Source of the DNA: Anaerolineae bacterium
Lineage (GTDB): Bacteria > Chloroflexota > Anaerolineae > Aggregatilineales > UBA2796
DNA length: 5,964 bases
Reading direction: 5' to 3'
Assembly: GCA_020851855.1 (NCBI GenBank)
Contig: JADZBY010000677.1
Location: forward strand, 1 to 5,964
A model generated the notes under the pieces. The model was not told the DNA's origin. It did not search any database and was given only the letters and a program-made list of their open reading frames with translations. Numbering within the stretch: position 1 is the stretch's first letter; each line of letters opens with the position of its first letter. A program made the translations under genes and the position numbers. Shown piece after piece: positions 1 to 5,909 of this stretch.

Positions 1-1082
1 AAACCGGCGAGCTTGAGCGGCGGCAACTGAAGCTGGATGAGGACCGACGTGTTGTGCCGGGCCTGGAGCTGGCCGAGAAGGATCGGATCGCTTTCCAGAA
101 GGACGGGCTGCGGCATGGGCGTGAGCCGGAACGCCGACTCGATTTTCACGTCCGGATCGGGCGCAAGCGACACGCTCAGGCGCTCCGCGAGCGCATTGCC
201 GAGGGCGCGCACACGGTCGTTCAGGAAATGGACCACGGCGTTCGGCGATGTGATGTACTCGGTGACGCCGCCGGTGCGGCTGGCGATCTGATCGAGGAAC
301 GTGTCGTTCCACTCGTCGCCCAGGCCCATGGCGCTGACGCCGATGCCCTCGGCGGCGAGCTTTTCGGCAAGCTCGAGGCAGGCCGGCTCGTCGCCGTAGG
401 TGCGCCCGTCGGTGATCATGATGATGTGGTTGACGAAGTTCTTGCCCGCGTAGCGGCGCACCTGCTCCGCTGCCGCCAGCATCCCTTGCAGCATCTCTGT
501 GCCGCCGCTGGCGCTCATCATCGTCACCAGGGCCTTTGCGCCGACCTTGTCCGCGAGCGGGGCGGCCTTGAGCATCACATCGGCTTTGTCGCTGAACGAG
601 ATGAGCGACAGCACATCCTTGCCGGAAAGCTCGTCGATCAACTGGTGGGAAGCGATCTTGACCCGATCCAGGCGCGGCCCGTTCATGGACGTGGAGCGGT
701 CCACGAGCAGCGTGAGGTTGAGCGGCGTGTTTGTCTGGCGGGCGTCAATGGTCGAGTTGGGCACGATCTCGACCAGGACATAGACGACCTGCGGTTCGGG
801 CATGACCGTCAGGACACGGCGGCTGGGCGTGAGGCGCACGCTGAAATAGCGTTTACCAGCGCCGGCTTGTGCCCGTTTCATGTCATATTTCTGGCGCGCC
901 ACCGGATCGTTGAGCACTTCATAAGCGGCGGTGATGTCGCGGAATTGGTTGGCCGCGCCCGGACTACTGTTGACGTCCGGGTGAAGCCGCCGGGCCGCGA
1001 TGCGATAGGCCTGGCGAATGTCCTCAACCGAAGCGTCTGGCGGCACACCCAGCGTTGCGTAGAGGTCCTGCACGTCGCTCAT
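1..1082 (-). CDS. J-domain (DnaJ-like) and VWA-domain fusion protein, C-terminus outside the window
   Basis: Reading leftwards from ATG at 1082-1080, an open frame of 360 codons reaches the window edge without a stop. Residues 1-68 form a J domain: it begins MSDVQDLYATLGV, has the HPD motif at 34-36 that stimulates Hsp70 ATPase, and ends with a YEVLNDPVARQKYD helix. There is no Gly/Phe-rich region and no DnaJ zinc finger. A VWA domain follows at about 120-285 with a complete metal-ion site (MIDAS): DRSTS (D128, S130, S132), T195 in SGGTEM, and D225 in MITDGRTYGDE. Beyond 290 comes a beta-rich segment (SVSLAPDPDVKIES and onwards), as often seen after VWA domains. No signal peptide or membrane segment is visible, so it is probably cytosolic. 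The start is fixed by the J domain beginning at once; its Shine-Dalgarno match is weak (GGAG about 14 nt upstream). It is likely a protein-protein adaptor for the kinase and phosphatase encoded upstream. The domain calls are firm; the role is inferred. Confidence 0.88.
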   Translation of the reverse strand, partial: MSDVQDLYATLGVPPDASVEDIRQAYRIAARRLHPDVNSSPGAANQFRDITAAYEVLNDPVARQKYDMKRAQAGAGKRYFSVRLTPSRRVLTVMPEPQVVYVLVEIVPNSTIDARQTNTPLNLTLLVDRSTSMNGPRLDRVKIASHQLIDELSGKDVLSLISFSDKADVMLKAAPLADKVGAKALVTMMSASGGTEMLQGMLAAAEQVRRYAGKNFVNHIIMITDGRTYGDEPACLELAEKLAAEGIGVSAMGLGDEWNDTFLDQIASRTGGVTEYITSPNAVVHFLNDRVRALGNALAERLSVSLAPDPDVKIESAFRLTPMPQPVLLESDPILLGQLQARHNTSVLIQLQLPPLKLAG

Positions 1083-1170
1083 AGCGCAATTCGTAACTCC
1101 GCTGGCAACATTACGACAGGATTGAAAGCAGGCGGCGACGCCAGCTCAGTTAGCGCCTGCATGAGCGTAT

Positions 1171-1199
1171 AGTATATCCGGGGCGGGCTTCTGCCGTAA
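1171..1199 (-). promoter_or_regulatory. Candidate sigma70-type promoter for the J-VWA gene
   Basis: On the minus strand the -10 box is TATACT (1176-1171), with an overlapping second candidate TATACG just downstream. Seventeen bases upstream is a poor -35, TTACGG (1199-1194). Transcription would start near 1164 and give a leader of about 80 nt before the ATG at 1082. The -10 is good and the -35 weak. The upstream hexamer lies inside a small hairpin (1192-1208), so the call is tentative; the gene may instead be read through from the kinase/phosphatase operon. Confidence 0.4.
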
Positions 1200-1230
1200 G
1201 TGACGGCAAAAGACACCGGCCCGGCGCTGT
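1192..1230 (-). terminator. Two adjacent hairpins after the phosphatase gene, possible weak terminator or attenuator
   Basis: About 75 nt after the phosphatase stop, the minus strand can fold an imperfect GC-rich hairpin (1230-1213: ACA...CCG, GGC loop, CGGTGT, with a 3-nt bulge), followed directly by CTTTT. It is followed by a perfect 6-bp hairpin, TGCCGT-CACTT-ACGGCA (1208-1192), which has no U-run. The arrangement could lower read-through into the J-VWA gene, but the stem is flawed and the U-run is only four bases. Confidence 0.28.
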
Positions 1231-1303
1231 AAGGTTGCGGGGGGCCTTGCGCAGATGCGACGACCAGGCGTTGGTGAGTGAGGCAGCGCCATACAGTGAC
1301 AGG

Positions 1304-2317
1304 CTAACCCGGCAACTGGATGATGATCACCGTCACATTGTCCACCCCGCCGCGCTCGTTGGCAATGTTCACCAGCCGGTCGCAGGCATCCTGCGGCGAC
1401 ATGGACGTGGCGATCACCTGGTGAAGTTGGTCGGGCGGAACCTGGCCCCACAAGCCATCCGAGCAGAGGATCAGGCGCGAGCCGGGGGCGAGGCGGCGCG
1501 TTGACGTGTCGATCTCGACGGTTTCGCTCTGCCCGACGGCGCGATACAGCACGTTCCGCTGGGGGTGGCTGGCCGCCTCTTCCTGGGTGAGCTGATCCAG
1601 CTCGATGAGCCGTTGGACGAGCGAATGATCGCGCGTGATCTGGTCGAGGCCGTCCGAATTGACCATCAGGTAGGCGCGGCTGTCCCCCACGTGGGCGATG
1701 TACGCCAGATCGCCGACGATGGCGACCGCCGTCACGGTTGTTCCGCCTTCGGGGATCTCCTTCGAGATCACTTCGTTGGCATGTTGAACGGCCTGCGTGA
1801 GCACCTCGGAGACGAGTGGGCGCTCTTCTTCGGGGACTTTGGCCAGCAGTTTCATGTAAAAGCTGGCAGTGAACTCTTCGGCGACAACGCGCGTGGCCAG
1901 CGCCGACGCCCGCTCGCCGTCGTGGTGGCCGCCCATGCCATCCGCGACGATGAACAGGCCAAACTCCGGGTAACCGTCCGCGCTGATGGCGGAGCTGAGC
2001 ATGGTGAGCAGCGCATCCTGGTTGTTGGTGCGCACGGCCCCCACATGGGTGCTGACGCCGTAACTCAGGTGCTTGCCGGGCTTGCCCACGAACGATTCCA
2101 GCGGCGGAAGCTGGCGCGTCACGTTGTCAAGCTGCACCGTGGGCGGCGGCTGTGACGTCGGGGGCGGCGTGACATCGATGATCGGCGGCGGTGTGGTGTC
2201 CACGGCGACGCCGGGCGCGGTTATCTCCGGCGCCTGCCCGGAGAGCGGAGTCTCCTTTGGCGCATTCGCCTCGACCTCGTCTGATGGCAGCCCGAACAGG
2301 CGGCGGAAAAAGCCCAT
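1304..2317 (-). CDS. PP2C-family serine/threonine protein phosphatase
   Basis: The 337-residue protein should remove phosphate from Ser/Thr residues using two Mn/Mg ions, most likely reversing the kinase encoded just upstream. The catalytic domain covers about 85-335 and keeps the family motifs: RTNNQD (96-101), VADGMGGH (124-131, metal ligand D126), GGTT (191-194), GDSRAY (211-216), RDHS (229-232), CSDGLW (285-290, D287) and GGVDNVTV (323-330, D326). All metal-binding Asp positions are present, so it is predicted active. The first 80 residues lie outside the domain: a basic, aromatic start (MGFFRRLFGLP), then a low-complexity Thr/Pro segment at 40-60 holding TTPPP, TPPPT and QPPPT, probably disordered. 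No membrane segment is seen, unlike PrpC/PphA-type membrane variants. The ATG at 2317 is preceded by GGGGAG at 6-nt spacing and lies 22 nt after the kinase stop, which indicates one operon and probably translational coupling. Confidence 0.93.
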   Translation of the reverse strand: MGFFRRLFGLPSDEVEANAPKETPLSGQAPEITAPGVAVDTTPPPIIDVTPPPTSQPPPTVQLDNVTRQLPPLESFVGKPGKHLSYGVSTHVGAVRTNNQDALLTMLSSAISADGYPEFGLFIVADGMGGHHDGERASALATRVVAEEFTASFYMKLLAKVPEEERPLVSEVLTQAVQHANEVISKEIPEGGTTVTAVAIVGDLAYIAHVGDSRAYLMVNSDGLDQITRDHSLVQRLIELDQLTQEEAASHPQRNVLYRAVGQSETVEIDTSTRRLAPGSRLILCSDGLWGQVPPDQLHQVIATSMSPQDACDRLVNIANERGGVDNVTVIIIQLPG

Positions 2318-2323
2318 GGTGTT

Positions 2324-2329
2324 CTCCCC
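2324..2329 (-). promoter_or_regulatory. Ribosome binding site of the phosphatase gene
   Basis: The minus strand reads GGGGAG-AACACC-ATG, a strong Shine-Dalgarno core six bases before the phosphatase ATG. It sits wholly within the 22-nt gap after the kinase stop. This supports the 2317 start and an operon in which the phosphatase is well translated even if the kinase is not. Confidence 0.7.
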
Positions 2330-2339
2330 GGCAAGCGAT

Positions 2340-4253
2340 CTAAACGCTCAATGCGTACACACAATGGTCGGTAGAGCCGATGTAGACGATGTTCTCGATG
2401 ACCGACGCAGACGACGAGATGGGGCCGTCGGTCTGGTATTTCCAGCGCAGCTGGCCCTTTTTCGCGTCGACACTGTACACATAACCATCCGCGCCGCCGA
2501 AGTACACTGCGCCGTTACTGTACACGGGCGACGAAACGACCTGGCCTTCGGTCTTGTATTTCCAGACTTCAGCCCCGTTTCGACTGACATCCAGAGCATA
2601 CAGGTGGTTGTCCGCCGAGCCGATGAACAGGTGGCGGCCAACGATGGTCGGCGACGATACGATAGCATTGCCCGTCCGGTAGCGCCAGATGCCCCAGCCC
2701 GACTGCGTATCGACGGCGTACACGTGCCAGTCGAGCGAGCCGAAGTAGGCGATCTGCTCGGAGACGACGGGCGTCGAGAGCACGCCGCGCTTGGCCTTGA
2801 AGCGCCACTTGACCACGCCGGACAGGTCCACGCCGAGCACTTCGCCGTTTTCCAGCCCGACGATGATGCGGTCGCCGGTGATGGCCGGTTTGCAGCGGAT
2901 CGGGGCGGAGCCTTCGAACTTCCAGGCCAGCCGCCCGCTCGTCAGGCGGACGGCGTAGAGCTTGCCGTCGTCGCTGCCGAAGAAGACGTGCCCGTGATCG
3001 ACGGCCACCGAGGCCCGGATCGGCCCGCCTGACTGGAAGGACCACACGATCTTGCCGGTGCGCACGTCCAGCGCGTACAGGGAGCGGTCCTCGGAGCCGA
3101 AGAGCACGAGGTTTTCATCCGGCACAATGGCCGCCGTGCCCGGGATGCCGCCGTCGGTGGGGAATTTCCACTTGAAGGAGCCGTCCGCCGCATCCAGGCA
3201 GTACAGGTTGTAGTCGTACGCGCCGACGTAGATACGCCCTTTGAAATAGATCGGCGTCGCGCGCACTTCTTCTTCAACGCGGAACTTCCACAACGGCTTC
3301 ACCAGCTCGACGGAGTCGAAGTCGTCGCGCGGCTCAGCGCCGGACGGCAGGGCGGTGCGTGGGCCGGGCAGGATGGCGACGTGTTTGTCCAGATCGAGGA
3401 TGGCCTGCTTCATCGCGTCGGCGGTCGGATAACGCTCTGCCGGGTTGTAGGCGAGCGTCTTCATCACGATCTGCGCGAAGCCTTCCGGCACGCTCGGATT
3501 CAACTCGCGGATGGGCCGCTCGGAGAAGCTGAAGGGCGCTTCGACGCGCGGATCGCGCCGGGTGAGCGCGTGGTGAAGCGTCGCGCCCAGGGCGTACACG
3601 TCACCGCTGGGCGTCGCTTCGCCGCGATACTGCTCCGGCGGCGAATAGCCCTCGGTCCCGATCTGCGTGCCCTTCTGGTCGGGCTGGAAGGTCTTGGCGA
3701 TGCCGAAGTCGATCAGCCGCACCACATTCTGATCGTTGATCATGATGTTGGACGGCTTCATGTCGCGGAAGATGATCGGATCGGGCTTGTGCGAGTGCAA
3801 ATAGTGCAACACGTCGCACATCTCGATGGCCCATTTTTTCACCATCTCGAAGGGGAGAAAGTCCGGCATCGAGTTGATGATCTGTTCCAGGTCGCGCCCA
3901 CTGATGTATTCCATGATCAGGTAGGCTTTGTCCCGGTTGGAGAAATAGTCGTAGATTTTGGGAATGGCGGGGTGGCTCAGGTCGGCCAGGATATTTGCCT
4001 CACGCTCGAAGTTGCGCAGCGTAATCTCGCGCAGGTTCGGGATGGCGGCAAGATTGAGCATCTCCTTGACGGCCACATTGCGCTGCACCGTGGGGAAGTG
4101 CATGTCGCGGGCGAGATAGACGGACCCCATGCCGCCCACGCCCAGGATACCGGTGATTTTATAGCGGCTCTGCAGGACGGAACCAACCTGCAACGTCGTG
4201 TCCGACCCAGGCGGGTGCTTGGGATCGCCAGCGAACTTCTGTGTCTCGACCAT
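2340..4253 (-). CDS. Serine/threonine protein kinase (PknB-like) fused to an eight-blade PQQ-type beta-propeller
   Basis: The 637-residue protein has a Hanks-type kinase domain at about 31-290: glycine loop GVGGMGSVY (38-46), ATP-binding Lys63 in VAVKE, helix-C Glu probably E85, catalytic loop FRDMKPSN (162-169; D164, K166, N169), DFG at 182-184, and SPPE (204-207) in place of APE. Thr196 and Thr200 in KGTQIGTEGY are likely activation-loop phosphosites. All catalytic residues are present, so it should be active. The HRD His is replaced by Phe162, a variant also seen in other bacterial kinases with repeat sensor domains. A short polar linker (about 291-320) leads to eight repeats of about 40 residues (321-637), each with a W-K/R-F/Y strand and a G-S-x-D-x-x-L/V-Y-A-L/V-D signature, the PQQ/quinoprotein-like propeller type. 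No membrane helix separates the halves, so sensor and kinase should both be cytosolic. The start at 4253 suits the length before the kinase domain, though its Shine-Dalgarno is weak. Its substrate and the propeller ligand are unknown. Confidence 0.94.
   Translation of the reverse strand: MVETQKFAGDPKHPPGSDTTLQVGSVLQSRYKITGILGVGGMGSVYLARDMHFPTVQRNVAVKEMLNLAAIPNLREITLRNFEREANILADLSHPAIPKIYDYFSNRDKAYLIMEYISGRDLEQIINSMPDFLPFEMVKKWAIEMCDVLHYLHSHKPDPIIFRDMKPSNIMINDQNVVRLIDFGIAKTFQPDQKGTQIGTEGYSPPEQYRGEATPSGDVYALGATLHHALTRRDPRVEAPFSFSERPIRELNPSVPEGFAQIVMKTLAYNPAERYPTADAMKQAILDLDKHVAILPGPRTALPSGAEPRDDFDSVELVKPLWKFRVEEEVRATPIYFKGRIYVGAYDYNLYCLDAADGSFKWKFPTDGGIPGTAAIVPDENLVLFGSEDRSLYALDVRTGKIVWSFQSGGPIRASVAVDHGHVFFGSDDGKLYAVRLTSGRLAWKFEGSAPIRCKPAITGDRIIVGLENGEVLGVDLSGVVKWRFKAKRGVLSTPVVSEQIAYFGSLDWHVYAVDTQSGWGIWRYRTGNAIVSSPTIVGRHLFIGSADNHLYALDVSRNGAEVWKYKTEGQVVSSPVYSNGAVYFGGADGYVYSVDAKKGQLRWKYQTDGPISSSASVIENIVYIGSTDHCVYALSV
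2343..3293 (-). repeat. Eight tandem PQQ-type blade repeats within the kinase gene
   Basis: Eight in-frame units of roughly 38-40 codons encode residues 321-637. They begin near LWKFRVEEE, FKWKFPTD, KIVWSFQS, RLAWKFEG, VVKWRFKA, WGIWRYRT, AEVWKYKT and QLRWKYQT. Each contains a second strand with YFG/FIG/YIG and then LYALD-like residues. The units are diverged at base level, so this is an old protein repeat rather than a recent DNA duplication. Unit 4 is the most diverged (GLENGEVLGVDLSG). Confidence 0.85.
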
Positions 4254-4318
4254 GTTCGATGAGTGCCACCATCACGCATGAGACAGATGAACGAGCCGAA
4301 AGAATGGATGATGGCTTT

Positions 4319-4347
4319 ATTATAGTGGACGCCACAATGCAAAGCAA
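4319..4347 (-). promoter_or_regulatory. Sigma70-type promoter of the kinase-phosphatase operon
   Basis: On the minus strand there is a perfect -10 TATAAT (4324-4319) and, 17 bp upstream, TTGCTT (4347-4342), which matches the first three -35 bases. The predicted start near 4312 gives a leader of about 58 nt to the kinase ATG. It lies in the non-coding gap after the primase-like gene, where a promoter is expected. The perfect -10 in GC-rich surroundings makes a chance match unlikely. Confidence 0.68.
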
Positions 4348-4413
4348 CGAGGCAGCGCGCAAGGTCGATCCCAGGCGGTTGCAGAAGGGGCCACAGATTC
4401 CGGTGGGTGATAA

Positions 4414-4430
4414 CGGCGTCGGGCACGCCG
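4414..4430 (-). terminator. GC-rich hairpin between the primase-like gene and the kinase operon, possible terminator
   Basis: A perfect 6-bp stem, CGGCGT-GCCCG-ACGCCG on the minus strand, is followed by TTATCA. It lies about 95 nt after the primase-like stop and about 65 nt before the kinase promoter. Position and stem fit a terminator, but the U-run is short and interrupted, so any termination would be weak or factor-aided. The rest of the 269-nt gap (4254-4522) shows no other gene that I can support. Confidence 0.33.
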
Positions 4431-4522
4431 AAATTGAGAGAATTTTGGCATAAGGGCGCTGAAGATATTCCCGGCGCGCCGCCGCCGCCGAATCACCCGT
4501 GGGATGGAGCAGGGGCGCAGCT

Positions 4523-5692
4523 TTAGAGGGCCGCGACGATGCCCTTGAGCCAATCGCGGAAGGTATTCGTCCCGGCGCGGCGGAAGAAGCCGGACAGGTC
4601 CCTGCCTTCGGGCAGGCGCAGCCGTTCCGCGCACACGGGCAGGGCGCGCAGCCGGGCCAACAGTTTTTCGCCGGCCAGCGGCGACCCGGCCAGCGTGTAC
4701 ACGACCTGCGCCGCGCCGATGGCTTCGGCCCAGCGCACGTTGAGCAGCGCTTCGGCGGCTCCCGGCGCGACCGGGCAGACCAGGTCCATGCCTTCCTGCC
4801 ACGCGATCAGGCAGTCGAACTCGTCGCCCGTGGCAAAGGCCGGCCACCCGGCGAGCAGGTTATCGGCCCAGTACAGCGCCCCAGGCACGTTGCCGCCCGC
4901 CACCTCGGCGTAGCTCGCCGCATTGCCGATTCGCCGCACGCGCACGCCCCACAGGTCGCCGCCGACGAACCAGGGCAGCGTAATGCCGCATGGCACGGAC
5001 AGCCCGTACAGCGCACGCCAACCGTCCGGCTCGCCGTGGACGTAACCGAGGCGCGCCTCACGGATGGTGTCGGCGTACAGGCCGCACTCGTTGCGCAGGA
5101 AAGCGAGCGCCGCCTCGCCCGCCGGTCCCCAGAGCCAGTCTTGCGCCTGATCGACCACCTTTACGGCAAGGTCCTGCCACGCTTCGCTGGGTGGCTCTGA
5201 GGGAATCGCGGCGGCGGCAGTCAGGGCGCGCCAGTCGGTGTCCGTCTCATCGACGGATGACGGGCGGTAATCGGGCACGGGCGCAGGCGGCGTGGGCGCG
5301 CTCGGCGCGGGGCGTGGGCGTACCGTCCGGCTGCCTGCCAGCGCCGGTTCGAGCACCTGGACGGCATCCTGGTAACTCAGCCGGCGGTAGTGCATGACCC
5401 ACGAGAGCGCATCGCCGCCGCGCTGGCACTTGCCGAGGCAGCGCCAGCCGTTCTGCCACACGGCGAGGCTGTGGCGGCCATTCTGTTCGTTGTGAAACGG
5501 GCAGCGCCAGCGCCAGGCTTTGCCCCGGCTGTGCGGCTGGCCCAGGTCTTCCTCAACCACACGACGCAGGTCGATGTCCTGCATCAAGCGTGTGATGTCC
5601 ACAGTGCGAGACTCCCCACTCCCTGCCCAGGGATTGCCGGACAGGCTTCGAAAGCCAGCGTGCTGGTCGGGACGAACCGGCTCTCGTTCCAT
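4523..5692 (-). CDS. Primase-like protein with CHC2 zinc finger and degenerate Toprim domain
   Basis: With the start at 5692 the protein has 389 residues. A DnaG-type CHC2 zinc finger spans about 36-115: C64-P-F-H67, then C85 and C89 (C-X2-H-X17-C-X3-C; the last gap is one longer than usual), followed by RGGDALSWVM. A Pro/Ala-rich linker (124-145) joins it to a primase-core-like part: ALAFLRNECGLYADTIREARLGY (195-217), LPWFVGGDLWGVRVRR (239-254), ALYWADNL (272-279), then a Toprim-like fold at about 284-372 ending in LPEGRDLSGFF. Primases of this type usually read EGEFDAL and DxDxAG there. Here the sequence is TGDEFDCL (288-295) and LAGSPLAG (334-341), so the catalytic Glu and both Asp are missing. 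It also lacks a DnaG C-terminal helicase-binding domain (DnaG is about 600 residues). RNA synthesis is therefore unlikely; nucleic-acid binding is plausible. The frame extends to ATG 5809, but the predicted transcript starts near 5817, leaving no ribosome site; 5692 has AAGGGGG ten bases upstream. GTG 5602 (after GGGGAG) is an alternative. Confidence 0.82.
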   Translation of the reverse strand: MEREPVRPDQHAGFRSLSGNPWAGSGESRTVDITRLMQDIDLRRVVEEDLGQPHSRGKAWRWRCPFHNEQNGRHSLAVWQNGWRCLGKCQRGGDALSWVMHYRRLSYQDAVQVLEPALAGSRTVRPRPAPSAPTPPAPVPDYRPSSVDETDTDWRALTAAAAIPSEPPSEAWQDLAVKVVDQAQDWLWGPAGEAALAFLRNECGLYADTIREARLGYVHGEPDGWRALYGLSVPCGITLPWFVGGDLWGVRVRRIGNAASYAEVAGGNVPGALYWADNLLAGWPAFATGDEFDCLIAWQEGMDLVCPVAPGAAEALLNVRWAEAIGAAQVVYTLAGSPLAGEKLLARLRALPVCAERLRLPEGRDLSGFFRRAGTNTFRDWLKGIVAAL

Positions 5693-5702
5693 GTTGAAAA
5701 GT

Positions 5703-5709
5703 CCCCCTT
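5703..5709 (-). promoter_or_regulatory. Ribosome binding site deciding the primase-like start at 5692
   Basis: The minus strand reads AAGGGGG, then ten bases, then ATG (5692-5690). The upstream in-frame ATG at 5809 would lie only about 8 nt into the predicted transcript. A second ribosome site (GGGGAG, nine bases before GTG 5602) could make a shorter form of 359 residues starting just before the zinc finger; both starts keep the whole finger. Confidence 0.55.
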
Positions 5710-5818
5710 CGATTGCCAGGGCGCGCTGCCCGTGTCTCAGGGTAGCCGCCCACAGATGGGCCAGAACGCCGGTCAGGGAAGTGGGTACGGCGCACGTTCG
5801 GTGGTCCAACGGATAGAG

Positions 5819-5909
5819 TCAGAATCATAGCACAAACGTTCTGAGTCGTCAAGGTTGAAGCCTCACGCGCTGCGGGAAAATGCCGGTTCAGAATGTGAAG
5901 AGATCAGAA
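5819..5909. repeat. Four TCAGAA hexamers around the primase-like promoter, possible operator
   Basis: On the plus strand TCAGAA occurs at 5819-5824, 5888-5893 and 5904-5909, and its inverse TTCTGA at 5839-5844. The first and the inverted copy form a dyad (14-nt gap, 20-bp centre spacing) overlapping the -10 box and spacer. The other two are direct repeats 16 bp apart, upstream of the -35. This layout suits a repressor or other DNA-binding protein, but no regulator gene is in the window. Confidence 0.4.
5824..5852 (-). promoter_or_regulatory. Sigma70-type promoter of the primase-like gene
   Basis: The minus strand carries TTGACG (5852-5847), a 17-bp spacer and TATGAT (5829-5824): five of six matches in each box with ideal spacing, the best promoter in the window. 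Transcription should start near 5817, giving a leader of about 125 nt to ATG 5692. From 5853 to the window end I see no gene, only the extra TCAGAA copies and a small GATTG-TG-CAATC inverted repeat near 5948-5959. Confidence 0.75.

Noticed and set aside
54..1172. Long plus-strand open frame (372 codons) opposite the J-VWA gene
   Set aside because: It is the mirror of a high-GC coding strand. Its translation is low-complexity and His/Arg/Ala-rich with no domain, while the minus strand has clear J and VWA motifs.
2073..3032. Plus-strand open frame (319 codons) spanning the phosphatase and kinase genes
   Set aside because: It crosses two well-supported minus-strand genes, and its product changes character midway with no recognisable motif; a composition artefact.
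3381..4262. Plus-strand open frame (293 codons) opposite the kinase domain
   Set aside because: Antisense shadow of conserved kinase codons; no motif of its own and no promoter or ribosome site seen.
4304..4453. Small plus-strand frame (49 codons, MDDGFIIVDATMQ...) in the gap before the kinase
   Set aside because: It overlaps the kinase promoter and the hairpin, has no convincing ribosome site and no recognisable sequence pattern.
4467..4492. GC-rich trinucleotide run (GCCGCCGCCGCCG) and GGCGCGCC palindrome after the primase-like stop
   Set aside because: Short low-complexity DNA typical of high-GC genomes; no U-run follows for a terminator and there is no array of repeats.
5776..5868. tRNA-like D-arm (GGTCCAACGGATAGAGTC) upstream of the primase-like gene
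   Set aside because: It resembles the D-arm of some arginine tRNAs, but the D-stem does not pair, there is no anticodon stem of proper size, the T-loop consensus is absent (GGTTGAAGCC instead of GGTTCRA), and the acceptor ends do not match. At most an ancient remnant; more likely chance.
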